Assembly (NCBI GenBank): GCA_002021875.1
Contig: CP018627.1
Location: forward strand, 10,106,001 to 10,170,000
DNA length: 64,000 bases
Direction: 5' to 3'
From: Streptomyces hygroscopicus
GTDB lineage: Bacteria > Actinomycetota > Actinomycetes > Streptomycetales > Streptomycetaceae
A model generated the notes under the pieces. The model made no database searches, was not told the DNA's origin, and worked only from the letters and a program-made list of their open reading frames with translations. Below are positions 52,152 to 60,927 of this stretch, one piece after another. Position numbers and translations under genes: made by a program. Each line of letters begins with the position of its first letter. The first letter of the stretch is position 1.

Positions 52152-52174
52152 ACGAACCATCGGCACCGCGGTGA

Positions 52175-52627
52175 TCAGTACCGCACCGCGGTGCCCACCT
52201 GTGCCGTGATGCGGCCGGTGAGCTTGCGGTGGCTGTGGGCGGTGGCCTTGGTGGGCTGGTGCGGGGGCACCTTGGACAGATGCAGGACGACGGCGTCGAC
52301 CAAGTCCCCGCCCGCGTTGCGGAAGTTGACCTCAATGGCGTAGTTGGCCGTGTGCTTGCCCCCGTTGGTCACGGTCAGCGGTGCCACGGACCGTCCCGCG
52401 CCGTTGCGGGTCACCCGGCCGGCCCTCACCTCGCGCTTGGCCTGGGAGCCGCCCTTGATCTTGTCCAGCTGGGCCTGGGCCGACGACCTCGCGGAGGCGA
52501 TCGCGGCGGAGGCCCGGGACACTTCGGACGACGGGGTGCCCCCGTCGTCCGAACAGCCGACGGCGGCCGGCGCCAGCACGGCCATGAGGCTCACCGCGCA
52601 GATCGTCCGCGTTCGGCGCCCGCTCAT
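52175..52627 (-). CDS. Small secreted lipoprotein, unknown
   Basis: A 150-residue lipoprotein. The signal peptide ends in the lipobox AAVGC; the mature part has an Ala/Ser-rich helix, then a beta-rich domain (VAPLTVTNGGKHTANYAIEV, then FRNAGGDLVDAVVLHLSKV) resembling the FxLYD-type immunoglobulin-like fold. ATG 52627 follows GAGGGAG. Convergent with the SHOCT gene. No partner is evident. Confidence 0.75.
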   Translation of the reverse strand: MSGRRTRTICAVSLMAVLAPAAVGCSDDGGTPSSEVSRASAAIASARSSAQAQLDKIKGGSQAKREVRAGRVTRNGAGRSVAPLTVTNGGKHTANYAIEVNFRNAGGDLVDAVVLHLSKVPPHQPTKATAHSHRKLTGRITAQVGTAVRY

Positions 52628-52813
52628 CGCATCTCCCTCGTTCCGCCGGCCGGGGTCCCGGGCCCTCCGCATCCACCCTCGGGGCGGTGGGGGGCCGGGG
52701 CAACCGGAGCGGGGCCGTTCAGGCGTTCGGGGGAAACGGGCCGTTCGGGGATGGGCTCAGCCGCGCGGGAAAGCGCGGCCGTTCGCGAAAGCAGGCCGTA
52801 CGGGGTCGGCCGG

Positions 52814-53875
52814 TCAGGGTGTGGATGTCGCGGGCGGGGGCAGTTCGCCCGAGCCGCGCGGGATCAGCCGGGTCGGCAGGACGACCCGCTGGGGGTCCCC
52901 GCCCGCGCCGTCGAGGCGGCGGAAGAGCAGATCGGCGGCGGTACGGCCGAGCTGGGCCGAGTCCTGGGCTATGACGGTGATCCCGGGGGAGAGCAGATCG
53001 GCGAGCTCGAAGTCGTCGAAGCCGACGAGGGCCACCGGCGCTGCGGGCGTGGGGCGCTCGGCCAGGACCCGTACGACTGTGACCGTGACCCGGTTGTTGC
53101 CCGCGAAGAGCGCGGTGACCGGCTCAGTGGCGTTCAGCATCGCGGTGGCCGCGGCCCGGACCCGCTCCGGATCGGTGGCGCCGGGCGAGACCCAGGCGTC
53201 ATGGACCGGCAGCCCGGCCTCGCTCATCGCCGCGTGGTAGCCGCGCAGCCGCTCGGCGGCGGTGTGGATGCCCGGCAGGTCGCCGAGGAAGCCGATCCGG
53301 CGGTGGCCGTGGGCGATGAGATGGGCGACGGCGTCGCGGGAACCGCCGAAGCTGTCGGAGAGGACGGCGTCGGCGTCGACACGGCCCGCCGGCCGGTCGA
53401 CGAAGACGGTGGCGACCCCGGCCGCCATCTCGGGGGCCAGATAGCGGTGGTCATGGCCGGCCGGGATGATGACGAGGCCGTCGACCCGGCGCGCGCACAG
53501 GGCGAGCACCAGTTCCTGCTCGCGCTCGGGGTCCTCCGCGCTGGAGCCGTTGATCAGCAGTGCGCCATGGGCCCGGGCGATCTCCTCGACGGCGCGGCTC
53601 AGCGGACCGTAGAAGGGGTCGGCCAGATCTTCCAGGACCAGTCCGATGCTCGCCGTACGGCCCTTGCGCAGGATGCGGGCGCTGTCGTTGCGGCGGAAGC
53701 CGAGTGCGGTGATGGCCTCCTGGACGCGGCGCTCGGTGTCGGGGGTGACGCCCGGTTCGCCGTTGACCACTCTGGAGACGGTTTTGAGACCGACCCCGGC
53801 CCGTGCGGCGACGTCCTTCATAGTGGGCCGGGTGCCGTAACGGCGTGTGGCGGTGCCCGGGGCGGTGTCGGTCAC
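52814..53875 (-). CDS. LacI-family transcriptional repressor
   Basis: A 353-residue LacI regulator. The N-terminal helix-turn-helix is TMKDVAARAGVGLKTVSRVV with NGEPGVTPDTERRV; the sugar-binding core runs from IGLVLEDLADPFYGPLSRAV to VALVGFDDFELADLLSPG. It is divergent from a ROK gene, with a palindrome between, and 1.5 kb from an alpha-galactosidase and sugar importer, so it probably represses that locus. GTG 53875 is the start; the open frame upstream is antisense to the ROK gene. Confidence 0.92.
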   Translation of the reverse strand: MTDTAPGTATRRYGTRPTMKDVAARAGVGLKTVSRVVNGEPGVTPDTERRVQEAITALGFRRNDSARILRKGRTASIGLVLEDLADPFYGPLSRAVEEIARAHGALLINGSSAEDPEREQELVLALCARRVDGLVIIPAGHDHRYLAPEMAAGVATVFVDRPAGRVDADAVLSDSFGGSRDAVAHLIAHGHRRIGFLGDLPGIHTAAERLRGYHAAMSEAGLPVHDAWVSPGATDPERVRAAATAMLNATEPVTALFAGNNRVTVTVVRVLAERPTPAAPVALVGFDDFELADLLSPGITVIAQDSAQLGRTAADLLFRRLDGAGGDPQRVVLPTRLIPRGSGELPPPATSTP

Positions 53876-53933
53876 AGTGCGCTCGTCCCGTCGCTGGTCG
53901 TCGTGGGGGAGGGAGTGACGAGCATAGCCCCTG

Positions 53934-53945
53934 GACAACGTTGTC
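53934..53945. promoter_or_regulatory. LacI-type operator palindrome
   Basis: GACAACGTTGTC is a perfect 12-bp palindrome with the central CG typical of LacI-family sites. It lies between the divergent lacI and ROK genes. A related half-site, TGTTGTCG, follows about 20 bp on. Confidence 0.78.
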
Positions 53946-54020
53946 AGCGGCGGGAAGACTGTTGTCGCACACCGAACACGTCCATGCCCACCTGCATGCC
54001 CACCAGGAGAGTCGACACCT

Positions 54021-54998
54021 ATGCCACGTGACCTCATCGCCGCACTGGACATCGGCGGGACCAAGATCGCGGGCGCTCTGGTGGACGGGAGCGGAAAACT
54101 GGTCGTACGGGCCCGCCGCGCCACCCGTGCCCAGGAAGCCGGCGCGACGGTCATGCGGCAGGTCACCGCCGTGCTCAAGGAGCTCGCGGCCACCGCGCAC
54201 TGGTCACGGGTCGCCGCCGTCGGCATCGGCAGCGCGGGCCCGGTGGACGCCTCCGTGGGCACCGTCAGCCCCGTCAACATCCCCGGCTGGCGTGACTTCC
54301 CGCTGGTCGCCGGGGTCCGGGAGACCACCGGCGCACTGCCGCTGTCGCTGGTCGGCGACGGGCCGGCGATGACGGCCGCCGAGCACTGGCAGGGCGCGGC
54401 GCGCGGCCGTAAGAACGCGCTGTGCATGGTGGTCTCCACCGGCGTCGGCGGCGGGCTGGTTCTGGGCGGCCGGCTGCACCCGGGTCCGACCGGCAACGCC
54501 GGGCACATCGGCCACATCAGCGTGGAGCTGAACGGCGACCTGTGTCCCTGTGGCGGACGCGGCTGTGTGGAGCGGATCGCCAGCGGTCCCAACATCGCCC
54601 GCCGCGCCCTGGACGGGGGCTGGCGCCCGGGTCCGGACGGCGACACCAGCGCCCAGGCCGTCGCCGCCTCGGCGCGGAACGGCGACCCGGTCGCGCGGGC
54701 CTCCTTCGAACGGGCCGCCCAGGCCCTGGCCGCCGGAATCGCCGCGACCGCCGCGCTCGTCGAGATCGAGGTGGCGGTCATCGGCGGCGGGGTGGCGGGC
54801 GCCGGGGACGTGCTCTTCACGCCCCTGCGGCGCGCCCTGCGCGACTACGCGACCCTGTCGTTCGTCCAGGGACTGGAGGTCGTCCCGGCACAGATGGGTA
54901 CCGACGCGGGGCTGGTGGGCGCGGCCGCCGCGGCGGCGCAGGAGGCGCGGCTGGAGGGGTTCGGCCCGGTGGCGGGCACGCATCCGACCGGCGATTGA
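54021..54998 (+). CDS. ROK-family sugar kinase
   Basis: A 325-residue ROK protein without a helix-turn-helix, so a kinase rather than a repressor. The phosphate motif is ALDIGGTKIAGALVDG; the ROK signature and zinc site appear as GHIGHISVELNGDLCPCGGR followed by GCVE. It should phosphorylate a hexose such as glucose. It is divergent from LacI, sharing its operator, and close to alpha-galactoside genes. Confidence 0.92.
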   Translation: MPRDLIAALDIGGTKIAGALVDGSGKLVVRARRATRAQEAGATVMRQVTAVLKELAATAHWSRVAAVGIGSAGPVDASVGTVSPVNIPGWRDFPLVAGVRETTGALPLSLVGDGPAMTAAEHWQGAARGRKNALCMVVSTGVGGGLVLGGRLHPGPTGNAGHIGHISVELNGDLCPCGGRGCVERIASGPNIARRALDGGWRPGPDGDTSAQAVAASARNGDPVARASFERAAQALAAGIAATAALVEIEVAVIGGGVAGAGDVLFTPLRRALRDYATLSFVQGLEVVPAQMGTDAGLVGAAAAAAQEARLEGFGPVAGTHPTGD

Positions 54999-55089
54999 GC
55001 CCCGCTGTCACCGTCTCCCCCTAAGCTGTTCGCCCTCAGCCCGAAGCCCTAAGCCCGGCAGCGGCCGGACGGGGCCGAGGAGAGCGAGG

Positions 55090-55257
55090 GTGAGCGGAGC
55101 GGTGGCACCGGTGGACATGGGCGGCGATCTGTCCGGCAGGCTCCTGGGCGGGCGGTACCGGGTGACGGGCCGGCTCGGCCGGGGCGGCATGGGCGTGGTC
55201 CTCTACGTCAAGGGCGGCAATAACGACGAGCCCCTCCCCGGGCTGCCCGAGTGCTGA
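55090..55257 (+). pseudogene. Truncated Ser/Thr protein kinase (first lobe only)
   Basis: A 55-residue frame starting GTG 55090 has the N-terminus of a Pkn-type kinase: LSGRLLGGRYRVTGRLGRGG then MGVV, the Gly-rich ATP loop. It departs from the family right after (LYVKGGNNDEPLPGLPEC) and stops. The catalytic lysine, HRD and DFG regions are absent, so it cannot be active. A deletion joined the kinase start to unrelated sequence before the alpha-galactosidase gene. Confidence 0.8.
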
Positions 55258-55326
55258 GCCCGGGCGGCCGCGGGAAGGGGCGGATCTGCGTGGGGTGATG
55301 AGGTTTCAGCGTGGGGTGGAGAGATC

Positions 55327-57384
55327 TCAGCAGGTGAAGGACGCGTCGGCCCAGTCCCCGTGGTCGCTGGTGACCCCGTCCCCGCCGTCGGTGACGACGA
55401 GCCGGACCGTGTTCGCCTCGCCGATGGCGGCCGTAAGGGCGGTGGCCGGATCGGCGTTCGTCAGCGTCTTGGACGACGCCACCTTGGTGTCGTCCGCCCA
55501 GACCTCGAAGGCCACCGATCCCTCGGTGCCCTCTTCGTCGTCCACGCCGACCTGTGCGGTGAAGCGCGAGCACCGGCCCCCGGTGTAGTAGGTGACCTCG
55601 CTGGGCGCGTGCACGCCCAGGCCCTTGTCGTACGTGGTGCCGCCGAGGGTGAGCGGATGGCCGTCACCCGCCCCGCTCTCGCCGACGCTGGTGTTCTTCT
55701 CCACCGGGCCCCAGCCGTTGAGCGCGCTCAGCCAGGACAGATCGCTCGCGTACGAGCTGCCGGAGGGCGGTGCGACCACTACATGGACCGCCGAGACCAG
55801 CCGCGCGGCGGCCTTGGCGCCCTTCGGTGAGCGGTAGTCGGCGGCGACCGTCAGATCGTACGCACCGGGTGCGGCCCCGGCGGGCGCGGTGACCTGCCAG
55901 CGTGTGGCCAGCTTCGAGCCGGTGGGCAGCGAGGCGGCCCGGGTCGGCGAGGTGGCCTTGATCCGCCAGCCGTCGGGGCCGGTGAGGCGGACCGAGACCT
56001 GATGGGCCGGGGTGCGGCCGAGGTCGGTGAGGGCGGTGACGACCTGGGCGGTGTCTCCGGCCTCGGTCAGCGCGGTGCCGTCGATGCCGAGTTCGGCGAG
56101 GGGCGGGTAAGAGGCCCAGCGCGCGTCGGCCGAGGCCCGGTAGAGCACGGTGCCATGGGCCGGGACGGTGGCCGAAATGGCTCCGGCGGTGTTGTAGTCC
56201 TCGTGCGACCACAGGTCGCGCAGCCGGTACGCGGTCGCCTTCGGCAGCCCGACCCCGGTCGCCGTTGTGGCGATGTGCTGCGGCCGGTCGGTCTCGTTGA
56301 ACAGCGCGACGGCGCGGCTGCCGTCCGCCATCTCCTTGGCGATGACCCAGCGCCCGCCCTCGGAGGAGACCACGGTGCCCTGCTTGCCGAGCGGGTCCTG
56401 ATCGACGCCGATGACCTCGCGATTGCCGAGGATCTCATAGGTCTCGTCGGTGGCCTTGCGCAGATCGGTGCCGATCAGCAGCGGTGCGGCCATGATCGAC
56501 CACAGCGAGAAGTGGCTGCGGTACTCGGTGTCCGTCATCCCGCCGTTGCCGACCTCCAGCATGTCGGGGTCGTTCCAGCGGCCGGGTCCGGCGTACTGCG
56601 CGAGCGGCAGGTTCTGCTTGGCGATCGACAGCATGCTGCCCCAGCTGTCGCTGATGTCGCCCGTCGTCCGCCACAGTTGGCCGAATTCACCGGCCCACTC
56701 CCATGGCTTGTTCTCGCCCCATTCGCAGATGCTGTAGACGATGGGGTGGCCGGTGGACTCGGACGCGGCCTTCAGCGCGTCGCGCATGGCGCGGTAGCGC
56801 TGCTTGGCGTCGACACCCTGGTTATTGCAGTTGTCGTACTTGAGGTAGTCGATGCCCCAGTCGGCGAACTGCTGGGCGTCGGACTTCTCATGGCCGAGCG
56901 CCCCGGGGAAGCCGGCGCTGTTGCAGGTCTTGGTGCCCGCGCTGGTGTAGATGCCGATCTTCAGTCCCTTGGAGTGGACATAGTCGGCGACGGCCTTGAT
57001 GCCGTTCGGAAAGCGGACCGGGTCGGGGACCAGCTTGCCGTCCGCGTCGCGCTGCGGCAGCGCCCAGCAGTCGTCGAGGTTGACGTACTGGTATCCGGCG
57101 TCCTTCAGCCCCTTCGCCACGAAGATATCGGCGATGCCCTTGACCATCGCCTCGTTGAACTCGGCGCGGCAGTGGGTGGAGTTCCAGTTGTTGAAGCCCA
57201 TCGGAGGGGTGAGGGCGAGCCCGTCAGCGGGCGCGGCGCCCGGCCCGGAGGCCGGTGTGGTGACCTCGGCGGGGTGCGACGGCTGGGCGACGGCCGGGAG
57301 GGCCAGACCGGCGGTTGCCAGCAGGCCGGCGCTCAATGCTCCGATGACTCTTCGCTTCGAGGGGCGAAAAAAGCGGTGGCGCAC
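55327..57384 (-). CDS. Secreted GH27 alpha-galactosidase with NPCBM domain
   Basis: A 685-residue exported enzyme. A signal peptide (ends near VAQPSHP) precedes a GH27 barrel: LTPPMGFNNWNSTHC, nucleophile Asp184 in YLKYDNC, and the acid/base Asp of TGDISDSW, then GRWNDPDML. A beta-sandwich follows, then an NEW3-like segment (about 445-535), then a C-terminal NPCBM carbohydrate-binding domain with GTTYDKGLGVHAPSEVTYYT. It releases galactose from melibiose, raffinose or galactomannan outside the cell. GTG 57384 follows GAGGACC. Divergent from its importer operon. Confidence 0.95.
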   Translation of the reverse strand: MRHRFFRPSKRRVIGALSAGLLATAGLALPAVAQPSHPAEVTTPASGPGAAPADGLALTPPMGFNNWNSTHCRAEFNEAMVKGIADIFVAKGLKDAGYQYVNLDDCWALPQRDADGKLVPDPVRFPNGIKAVADYVHSKGLKIGIYTSAGTKTCNSAGFPGALGHEKSDAQQFADWGIDYLKYDNCNNQGVDAKQRYRAMRDALKAASESTGHPIVYSICEWGENKPWEWAGEFGQLWRTTGDISDSWGSMLSIAKQNLPLAQYAGPGRWNDPDMLEVGNGGMTDTEYRSHFSLWSIMAAPLLIGTDLRKATDETYEILGNREVIGVDQDPLGKQGTVVSSEGGRWVIAKEMADGSRAVALFNETDRPQHIATTATGVGLPKATAYRLRDLWSHEDYNTAGAISATVPAHGTVLYRASADARWASYPPLAELGIDGTALTEAGDTAQVVTALTDLGRTPAHQVSVRLTGPDGWRIKATSPTRAASLPTGSKLATRWQVTAPAGAAPGAYDLTVAADYRSPKGAKAAARLVSAVHVVVAPPSGSSYASDLSWLSALNGWGPVEKNTSVGESGAGDGHPLTLGGTTYDKGLGVHAPSEVTYYTGGRCSRFTAQVGVDDEEGTEGSVAFEVWADDTKVASSKTLTNADPATALTAAIGEANTVRLVVTDGGDGVTSDHGDWADASFTC

Positions 57385-57597
57385 GATGCGGGTCCTCCGT
57401 TCTCAACGGGGGTGACGCAGTGTCATGGCTGCGTCACATGCGAGCGTTTACGGTAGACCCTGTTGAAGTCTGTTGGAAGAGATGCGATAACAGTTGTTCG
57501 ATATCTCGTCAAAACCCTTGACGTTCCGCCTGGGTGCCGGGTGAGATCCCCTCACTCGCGTTCGATTGTGTTTGATTGGACCTCTGTGGAGGGGCAC
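57385..57597. promoter_or_regulatory. Divergent promoter of alpha-galactosidase and importer
   Basis: This 213-bp gap serves both genes. It contains CGATAACAGTTGTTCG near 57486-57502, an imperfect dyad resembling the GTTGTC half-site between lacI and ROK, and TTGACG near 57517. Control by the nearby LacI protein is plausible. Confidence 0.45.
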
Positions 57598-58881
57598 ATG
57601 GCACCGTCATTGTCAGGACATCGGATCTCCCGCCGTGCGCTGCTACGAGGTACCGCGGCCGGAGCGGGCGCGGTCACCCTCCCGACGCTGCTGACCGCCT
57701 GCGGTGGTCCGGGCAACGAAGTGAAGATCGGCTCCAACGCCTCCGACGCAGTGCCCCGGAAGGCGTTCGCCGAGGTGTTCAACGCGTACGAGAAGAAGTC
57801 GGACAAGAAGGTCAAGGTCAACACCGTCAACCACGAAGCCTTTCAGGAAGGCATCAACCGCTATCTGAAGGGCACCCCCGACGACGTCTTCATGTGGTTC
57901 GCCGGGTACCGCATGCAGTTCTTCGCCGAACAGGGTCAGCTCGCCGAGATCAGCGATCTGTGGAAGGGCTTCGACGGCTTCTCCGACGCGCTCAAGGCGC
58001 AGTCCACCGGCAAGGACGGCAAGCAGTACCTCGTGCCGTACTACTACTACCCCTGGGCGGTCTTCTACCGGAAGAGCGTCTTCGCCCAGCGCGGCTATGA
58101 GATCCCGAAGACCTTCGACGAGTTCCGGGCCCTCGCCAAGCGCATGGACAAGGACGGGCTCGACGCCATCGCCTTCGGTGACAAGGACGGCTGGCCCGCC
58201 ATGGGGACCTTCGACTATCTCAATATGCGGGCCAACGGCTACGACTTCCATGTCTCCCTGATGGGCGGCAAGGAGTCCTGGACCGATCCCCGGGTCAAGC
58301 ACGTCTTTGACCTGTGGCGCGGTCTGATGCCGTACCACCAGAAGGGCGCCAACGGACGGACCTGGCAGGAGGCCGCCCAGAGCCTGGCGCAGAAGAAGTC
58401 CGGTATGGCGGTCTTCGGACTGCCCCACCCCGGACAGCAGTTCCCCGACGCCGACCGCGACGATCTGGACTTCTTCGCGTTCCCCGAGATCGACTCCGCC
58501 TATGGCCAGGACGCGGTCGAGGCGCCCATCGACGGCTTTCTGCTGGCGAAGAAGTCCAAGCGGCAGAAGGAGGGCAAGGAGCTGCTCAAGTACCTCGCCA
58601 CACCTGCCGCCGAGGAGATCTACCTGAAGCGGGACCCGAACAACATCGCGGTCAACGACGGCGCGTCCACCTCCTCGTACAACGCGCTGCAGAAGAAGGC
58701 CGTCGACCTCATTTCGAACGCCAAGCAGATATCCCAGTTCATGGACCGCGACACCCGGCCGGACTTCGCGTCACAGGTGATGATCCGGGCCATTCAGCAG
58801 TTCATCAACAAGCCGGACGACATTGACTCCCTGACCAAGGATATCGAGTCCCAGAAGAAGACCATCTTCGCCGGCAACTAG
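57598..58881 (+). CDS. Sugar ABC transporter substrate-binding lipoprotein
   Basis: A 427-residue family 1 solute-binding protein. The N-terminus has a twin-arginine-like ISRRALLRGTAAGAGA and lipobox LLTAC. Typical elements are FAEVFNAYEKKSDKKVKVNT, GTPDDVFMWFAGYRMQFFAE and DYLNMRANGYDFH. It should bind alpha-galactosides or related oligosaccharides given the divergent GH27 gene. ATG 57598 follows GGAGGGG. It leads an operon with two permeases. Confidence 0.94.
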   Translation: MAPSLSGHRISRRALLRGTAAGAGAVTLPTLLTACGGPGNEVKIGSNASDAVPRKAFAEVFNAYEKKSDKKVKVNTVNHEAFQEGINRYLKGTPDDVFMWFAGYRMQFFAEQGQLAEISDLWKGFDGFSDALKAQSTGKDGKQYLVPYYYYPWAVFYRKSVFAQRGYEIPKTFDEFRALAKRMDKDGLDAIAFGDKDGWPAMGTFDYLNMRANGYDFHVSLMGGKESWTDPRVKHVFDLWRGLMPYHQKGANGRTWQEAAQSLAQKKSGMAVFGLPHPGQQFPDADRDDLDFFAFPEIDSAYGQDAVEAPIDGFLLAKKSKRQKEGKELLKYLATPAAEEIYLKRDPNNIAVNDGASTSSYNALQKKAVDLISNAKQISQFMDRDTRPDFASQVMIRAIQQFINKPDDIDSLTKDIESQKKTIFAGN

Positions 58882-58893
58882 GAGATTCGCGCC

Positions 58894-59808
58894 GTGCCGC
58901 TCATCAACGCGCGGCGTGCCAAACGGCGGGGTCCCCGGAGGTTCACCTCCCGCGACCTCGCCGTTATCGGCGTGCTGCTGGGTATACCCATCCTGCTCGA
59001 CCTGGCCCTGGTCTGGGGCCCGACCCTCGCCTCCATCGGTCTGTCCTTCACCAACTGGGACGGGATCGGCGATATCCAATGGGTCGGCATCGACAACTAC
59101 AAGACCCTCTTCACCGACTATCCGCCGTTCTGGCCCGCCGTCCGCAACAATCTGCTCTGGGTGGCCTTCCTCGGCTGTGTCGCGACCCCCTTCGGGCTGC
59201 TGCTGGCCATACTGCTGGACAAGGGCGTCCGGTTCAGCCGGTTCTACCAGTCCACCATCTATATGCCGGTGGTGCTCTCCCTCGCCATCGTCGGCTTCAT
59301 CGCGCAGCTGATCTTCTCCCGTGACCAGGGCGCGCTGAACGCGATTCTGGCCAACAAGGACAACCCGGTGGACTGGCTGGGAGACCCGGAGCTCAATATC
59401 TGGATGGTGCTGCTGGCAGCCGCCTGGCGGCACACCGGGTATGTGATGATCCTCTATCTGGCCGGGCTGAAATCCGTCGATCCCTCGCTCAAGGAAGCGG
59501 CCGCGATCGACGGCGCCAGCGAGACCCAGACCTTCTTCCGGGTCGTGCTGCCCACTCTGCGGCCGGTCAATGTCATCGTCGGTGTCATCACCGTGATCGA
59601 GGCATTGCGCGCGTTCGACATCGTCTACGCCATCAACCATGGCCGTAACGGGCTCGAACTGCTCTCGGTGCTGGTCACCGACAACATCATCGGCGAGGCC
59701 AGCCGGATCGGCTTCGGCTCCGCGATCGCCGTCGTCCTGCTGGCCGTGTCCATGGGATTCATCGTGACCTATCTGGTGCAGGAACTGCGAGGGGGGAAGA
59801 AGGGATGA
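58894..59808 (+). CDS. Sugar ABC transporter permease (MalF-type)
   Basis: A 304-residue permease with six helices. The EAA loop for ATPase contact is LKEAAAIDGASETQTFFRVV. GTG 58894 follows AGGAG overlapping the previous stop; its own stop overlaps the next permease (ATGA). No ATPase gene is in the operon, as usual for streptomycete systems that share MsiK. Confidence 0.95.
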   Translation: MPLINARRAKRRGPRRFTSRDLAVIGVLLGIPILLDLALVWGPTLASIGLSFTNWDGIGDIQWVGIDNYKTLFTDYPPFWPAVRNNLLWVAFLGCVATPFGLLLAILLDKGVRFSRFYQSTIYMPVVLSLAIVGFIAQLIFSRDQGALNAILANKDNPVDWLGDPELNIWMVLLAAAWRHTGYVMILYLAGLKSVDPSLKEAAAIDGASETQTFFRVVLPTLRPVNVIVGVITVIEALRAFDIVYAINHGRNGLELLSVLVTDNIIGEASRIGFGSAIAVVLLAVSMGFIVTYLVQELRGGKKG

Positions 59809-60722
59809 CCATCACCCGGACCGCCCCCGTACGGACCGCGGCGCCGGTGACCGGCACCGGCAAGCGCCGGGTGAGCCGTGGACGGCTCGGGCTGCACGCG
59901 TTCTTGATGACCGTGTCGCTCGCCTTTCTCGCCCCGCTGCTGCTCGCCATCTACGCCTCGCTGCGGCCCTACGAGGAGACCGCCAAATACGGCTATTTCT
60001 CGCTGCCGCGCCATCTGTCGTTCGACTACTACGCGCAGGCGTTCAACGACTCCGGAATGGGCAAATACTTCATCAACTCGCTCATCATCGCGGTGCCCGG
60101 AGTGCTGTTGACGCTGTTTCTCGCCTCGTTCGTCGCTTTCTGCGTGACCCGGCTGAGAATGCGCGGCGGGCTCGTGCTGCTGATGGTGTTCACGGCGGGC
60201 AATCTGCTGCCGCAGCAGGTCATCGTCACCCCGCTCTATGTGCTCTTCACCAAGATCAATCTGCCCTACTGGATGTCGGACTCGATGACGATGTACGACT
60301 CCTACTGGGCCGTGCTCGCCGTCCAGGTCGCCTTCCAGGTGGGTTTCTGCGTCTTCGTCCTCGCCAACTTCATGCGCACCCTTCCCGAGGAGATCACGGA
60401 AGCGGCGCGGGTGGATGGCGCGGGGGTGTGGACGCAGTACTGGAACATCACGCTTCCGCTGTGCCGGCCGGCGCTCGCCGCGCTCGCCACATTGCAATTC
60501 ACCTGGATGTACAACGATTTCCTGTGGGCGCTCGTCTTCATCTCCGACGGTGACAAGCTGCCCATCACCTCCGCGCTCAACAATCTGCGCGGCCAGTTCT
60601 TCACCGACTACAACCTGCTCGCGGCGGGCTCGGTGATCGTGGCGCTGCCCACGGTGCTGGTCTTCCTGCTGTTGCAGCGCCACTTCATCGCCGGACTCAC
60701 CCTCGGCGCCAGCAAGGGCTGA
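59805..60722 (+). CDS. Sugar ABC transporter permease (MalG-type)
   Basis: A 305-residue permease with six helices and the EAA loop ITEAARVDGAGVWTQYWNIT. ATG 59805 overlaps the preceding permease. The family QRHFIAGLTLGASKG C-terminus is intact. It completes the importer core; a strong terminator follows. Confidence 0.95.
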   Translation: MTITRTAPVRTAAPVTGTGKRRVSRGRLGLHAFLMTVSLAFLAPLLLAIYASLRPYEETAKYGYFSLPRHLSFDYYAQAFNDSGMGKYFINSLIIAVPGVLLTLFLASFVAFCVTRLRMRGGLVLLMVFTAGNLLPQQVIVTPLYVLFTKINLPYWMSDSMTMYDSYWAVLAVQVAFQVGFCVFVLANFMRTLPEEITEAARVDGAGVWTQYWNITLPLCRPALAALATLQFTWMYNDFLWALVFISDGDKLPITSALNNLRGQFFTDYNLLAAGSVIVALPTVLVFLLLQRHFIAGLTLGASKG

Positions 60723-60727
60723 TACGG

Positions 60728-60766
60728 CAGGGGTCACCGCGGTCCATGTGGCCGCGGTGACCCCTG
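60728..60766 (+). terminator. Terminator of the sugar-importer operon
   Basis: CAGGGGTCACCGCGG (60728-60742) pairs perfectly over 15 bp with 60752-60766 around a 9-base loop, just after the permease stop. Confidence 0.88.
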
Positions 60767-60927
60767 TGGCACAAGGGCCCCACGACCCCCGCGCGCCTCA
60801 CCGCACCGCCCCGCGTCATGCGCCCATACGGTCCGGAGGGGCGCGATCCGTCACTCGGTCGTCTTCGGGCGTTTCCGTGGCAGGGTGATGCGGGCAACTG
60901 TCAGGAGGCGATGGAATAGGGGGAAAT

